NCBI GenBank assembly: GCA_964440495.1
Contig: CAYTSD010000047.1
Coordinates: 1 to 7,511 of the forward strand
Source of the DNA: Benthortus sp964440495
GTDB taxonomy: Archaea > Thermoproteota > Nitrososphaeria_A > Caldarchaeales > Wolframiiraptoraceae
Direction of reading: 5' to 3'
Length of the DNA: 7,511 bases
Below, piece by piece: positions 5,691-7,511 of this stretch. Positions within the stretch are counted from its first letter, which is position 1. Each line of letters opens with the position of its first letter. The translations under genes and the position numbers were made by a program. The notes below the pieces were generated by a model. That model worked only from the letters and a program-made list of their open reading frames with translations. It searched no databases and was not told where the DNA came from.

Positions 5691-6560
5691 GTGAATAGAC
5701 GTAGTTTCATTATAATAGCTGCTCTCCTCCTAGTCATTATTTTATCTACATCCTATATGCTCTACACGGGTTCCATTAAGCCTCAAGGGAAATCCAGTAT
5801 CTCCTCTTCTGAGAAGGAGACGTTAAGTATAGGCGAGGTTGATTATGCGGAGCTTTACGTCTTGGTTGATAATCATGAATTCGATGGCCTCAGCTCTCCG
5901 TGGGGGATAAGCATGCTCTTGGAGACACCCGACTCAATAATACTCTTTGACGCAGGTCCCAGCCCAGAGGCTCTAGAGAGAAACTCTCACAAACTTGGAA
6001 TAGATTTATCTAAACTAGATTTTGCGGTGGCTTCACATGAGCATGGAGACCATATAGGTGGATTCAGCTATATTGCATCACTTACCAAGGGGTTAACGGT
6101 ATACATTCCAAGAGGTATGGCTGAGTACTCGAAGAGCGGATTAAGGGGGCTTGGCCTCAATTTAGTTGAGGTTAAGGAGACGAGAACCGTTGCAGAAGGT
6201 GTCGCTGTTGTGGGTGAGCTGTCTGGGCCTCCATGGGAGCAGGCGTTAGCCGTCAATGTTAAGGGTTTGGGATTAATAGTTCTTGTTGGATGCAGTCATC
6301 CAGGGGTGGATAGGATTGTTGAGAAGGCTTCGAAGGATTTAGGGGTTAAGCCTTACGCGGTTATAGGAGGATTCCATCTTGGAGGAGCATCGGAAGAACG
6401 GGTGAGAGAAATAATTGAGAACCTCAAGTCACTTGGAGTTCAGAAGATATATCCGATACACTGTAGCGGTGAGAGAATTAGGGAGATTCTTCAGAGAGAG
6501 TATCCAGAGCTTTATGGAGACGGGCACGTCGGCACAGTGATAAAGTTTACATCCCCGTAA
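5691..6560 (+). CDS. Membrane-anchored metallo-beta-lactamase-fold hydrolase (COG1237 / dihydropterin-synthase-like)
   Basis: A 289-residue protein. Residues 5-25 form one hydrophobic helix after a basic MNRR start, and 29-45 are a Ser/Lys-rich spacer. The catalytic domain should therefore lie outside the membrane unless the helix is inserted the other way. The MBL fold is shown by LFDAGP (85-90), the metal motif SHEHGDH (115-121: His116, His118, Asp120, His121), GCSHPG (200-205, His203), GGFHLGG (226-232) and IHCSGE (256-261, His257). GCSHPG, GGFHL and HC(S/T)G are the signature of COG1237. That group includes an archaeal enzyme described as 7,8-dihydropterin-6-methyl-4-(ribofuranosyl)aminobenzene-5'-phosphate synthase, but most members are uncharacterised. 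The membrane anchor argues against a routine pterin-pathway role, so the substrate is open. GTG at 5691 is chosen because it gives the anchor and has a TATA box at leaderless spacing. An EamA transporter follows 46 nt after the stop. Confidence 0.9.
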   Translation: MNRRSFIIIAALLLVIILSTSYMLYTGSIKPQGKSSISSSEKETLSIGEVDYAELYVLVDNHEFDGLSSPWGISMLLETPDSIILFDAGPSPEALERNSHKLGIDLSKLDFAVASHEHGDHIGGFSYIASLTKGLTVYIPRGMAEYSKSGLRGLGLNLVEVKETRTVAEGVAVVGELSGPPWEQALAVNVKGLGLIVLVGCSHPGVDRIVEKASKDLGVKPYAVIGGFHLGGASEERVREIIENLKSLGVQKIYPIHCSGERIREILQREYPELYGDGHVGTVIKFTSP

Positions 6561-6591
6561 AAGGAATCTATCCCAAATTGTGTCAAAGGAT

Positions 6592-6598
6592 GGAGAGG
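6592..6598 (+). promoter_or_regulatory. Ribosome binding site favouring the GTG at 6607
   Basis: GGAGAGG contains GGAG and GAGG, both complementary to the 16S 3' end, and ends 8 nt before the GTG at 6607. The upstream in-frame GTG at 6580 has only a weak GGA at a distance of 14 nt or so. The downstream start is therefore preferred. Confidence 0.5.
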
Positions 6599-6606
6599 GT
6601 GTTGAA

Positions 6607-7458
6607 GTGAATAAGCTTAGAGGAGCTGCAATGCTTCTGGTCACAGCGATACTTTGGGGTTCATCTTTCCCAGCGATAAAGGTCACGGTCTCCATGGTTG
6701 ATGAGATGACCTATACATGGATTAGAGGAGCCATCGCGTTGCTTGCCTTAGCCCCCTTGGTCTCCTACTATCACGTAAAAAACAGGGTTAGAGGATTCGA
6801 AATTATCGGCGGATTGATCACTGGGGTTGTCTATTCTCTTGGTCTATGGCTTCAGGGTTGGGGGACGAGATTCACGACGGCGTCCAGCTCAGCCTTCATA
6901 ACAGGGCTTAACGTCATATTCGTGCACATATACGATGCAGCAATGGGGCGAGGCTATCCCCTAAGCGCCCTCATCTCCCTGATACTCTCCATCTCGGGGC
7001 TTTATCTCTTGACCGAGCCTAAAGGGGGAATAGGTATTGGAGAAATTCTCGTATTGGTGAGCGCAGTGTTCTGGGCGATGCAGATAATCCTCGTAAATAG
7101 ATTCAACCGCTCAAACCCGGTAACATTCACCTTCTACGAGATACTTCCCTCACTTATCTTCGCTCCAGCCAGCATAGCCGCAGGACTCTTCAACCCTCAA
7201 GCAGCCTCCAAAATAATTCCATCCCTACTGTATCTCGGCCTAGCCTGCACGGTCTTAGCTTTCATGAGCCAAGTCTATGGACAGAGATGGCTGAGACCCC
7301 ATGAAGCAGCGTTGATACTACTCCTAGAACCAGTGTTTGCAGCAATCTTCTCCGCCCTCACACTAGGAGAAAAATTCACTACAACCTGGATACTAGGGGC
7401 AATACTAATCCTCACGGCAATAATAATTACCATACAGTTTGGAAAAAGAAGCCGATGA
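6607..7458 (+). CDS. EamA-family (DMT superfamily) transporter
   Basis: A 283-residue, highly hydrophobic inner-membrane protein of the usual length for a ten-helix EamA permease, made of two homologous halves. Half one opens with AAMLLVTAILWGSSFPAIKV (7-26), the typical first helix with its WG-S-x-F/P signature, and TWIRGAIALLALAPL (37-51). Half two opens with VLVSAVFWAMQIILVNRF (149-166) and ends with ALILLLEPVFAAIFSALTLGE (235-255) and a last helix (261-277), followed by GKRSR. The family exports or imports amino acids, drugs and other metabolites; the substrate cannot be told from sequence. GTG at 6607 is preferred over GTG at 6580 (nine residues longer) because of the GGAGAGG site and because the protein then starts right at the first helix. 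No clear TATA box lies in the 46-nt gap after the MBL gene, so the two are probably co-transcribed. Confidence 0.92.
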   Translation: MNKLRGAAMLLVTAILWGSSFPAIKVTVSMVDEMTYTWIRGAIALLALAPLVSYYHVKNRVRGFEIIGGLITGVVYSLGLWLQGWGTRFTTASSSAFITGLNVIFVHIYDAAMGRGYPLSALISLILSISGLYLLTEPKGGIGIGEILVLVSAVFWAMQIILVNRFNRSNPVTFTFYEILPSLIFAPASIAAGLFNPQAASKIIPSLLYLGLACTVLAFMSQVYGQRWLRPHEAALILLLEPVFAAIFSALTLGEKFTTTWILGAILILTAIIITIQFGKRSR

Positions 7459-7460
7459 AC

Positions 7461-7468
7461 CTTAAATA
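7461..7468 (+). promoter_or_regulatory. TATA box of the right-edge tRNA gene
   Basis: CTTAAATA begins 2 nt after the EamA stop codon. It is centred about 27 nt before the tRNA 5' end at 7492, so transcription would start within a few nt of the mature 5' end. Confidence 0.6.
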
Positions 7469-7469
7469 C

Positions 7470-7494
7470 AGCCTAGGAAAAATACCCCTAGGCT
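7470..7494. repeat. Perfect 8-bp inverted repeat across the tRNA transcription start
   Basis: AGCCTAGG (7470-7477) and CCTAGGCT (7487-7494) are exact reverse complements with a 9-nt A-rich spacer. Each arm contains the palindrome CCTAGG, and the right arm covers the first three bases of the tRNA. It could be a protein-binding site over the start of transcription, a hairpin ending the EamA message, or chance. Confidence 0.6.
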
Positions 7495-7511
7495 CCGGTA
7501 GTATAGTCCGG
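7492..7511 (+). tRNA. tRNA gene, 5' end only (probably tRNA-Glu)
   Basis: The last 20 nt, GCTCCGG-TA-GTATAGTCCGG, look like a tRNA 5' half: a 7-nt acceptor strand, T8 A9, and a D arm of the GTRTAGTCCGG type typical of archaeal tRNA-Glu. A TATA box sits at tRNA-gene spacing upstream. The anticodon lies beyond the window, so the Glu identity is inference; tRNA-Asp has a related D arm. Confidence 0.75.

Noticed and set aside
4394..6560. Radical SAM/SPASM plus MBL-fold genes as a PQQ-like (PqqE + PqqB) cofactor cluster
   Set aside because: There is a separately promoted tRNA-Ile between them and the MBL gene has its own promoter. The MBL protein is COG1237-like with a membrane anchor, and there is no PqqA, PqqC or PqqD counterpart.
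1..7511. CRISPR array, insertion sequence, integrase site or phage genes
   Set aside because: No spaced direct repeats, transposase or integrase motifs were seen, and the tRNA genes show no flanking duplicated 3' ends within the window.

Overview
The window reads as archaeal chromosome, most likely from a thermophilic or mesophilic lineage of the TACK group (Thermoproteota-like, for example Bathyarchaeia, Caldarchaeales or a relative). The evidence is: TATA boxes about 22-27 nt upstream of starts, several apparently leaderless or near-leaderless genes, GTG and TTG starts, GAGGTG-type ribosome sites, a tRNA-Ile gene split by a short bulge-helix-bulge intron, tRNA genes that encode their own CCA, and a CFI-box C-terminal surface-protein architecture. 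The lineage is inference; there is no rRNA or other strong taxonomic marker here.

Left part, mostly minus strand: the first 38 codons of a DUF433 (antitoxin-like) gene run off the left edge. Upstream of it on the same strand is thrC, threonine synthase. A compact divergent spacer of about 50 bp, with a tandem 9-bp repeat, separates thrC from a plus-strand gene for a secreted SIMPL (DUF541) protein. This is followed, behind its own TATA box and ribosome site, by a 595-residue surface protein: signal peptide, cysteine-containing exported domain, Thr/Ser-rich linker, Ig-like domain, CFI-box motif and a hydrophobic multi-helix C-terminus.

Middle: tRNA-Asn(GUU) on the minus strand and a radical SAM/SPASM protein gene on the plus strand diverge from a shared palindromic TATA-like element (ATTTAAAT). 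The radical SAM gene has every cysteine expected of a SPASM peptide-modifying or maturase-type enzyme, but no candidate precursor peptide lies beside it. It is followed by tRNA-Ile(GAU), which contains a 13-nt intron at the canonical 37/38 position.

Right part: a membrane-anchored metallo-beta-lactamase-fold hydrolase of the COG1237 / dihydropterin-synthase-like type and an EamA (DMT) transporter probably form a two-gene unit. The window ends 20 nt into another tRNA gene, probably tRNA-Glu, whose start overlaps one arm of a perfect 8-bp inverted repeat.

The genes do not form one obvious pathway: this looks like core chromosome with individually promoted genes. No CRISPR array, insertion sequence, integrase or other mobile element is visible, and no gap between genes exceeds 300 bp. 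The least understood items are the CFI-box protein, the orphan radical SAM/SPASM enzyme and the membrane-anchored MBL protein.
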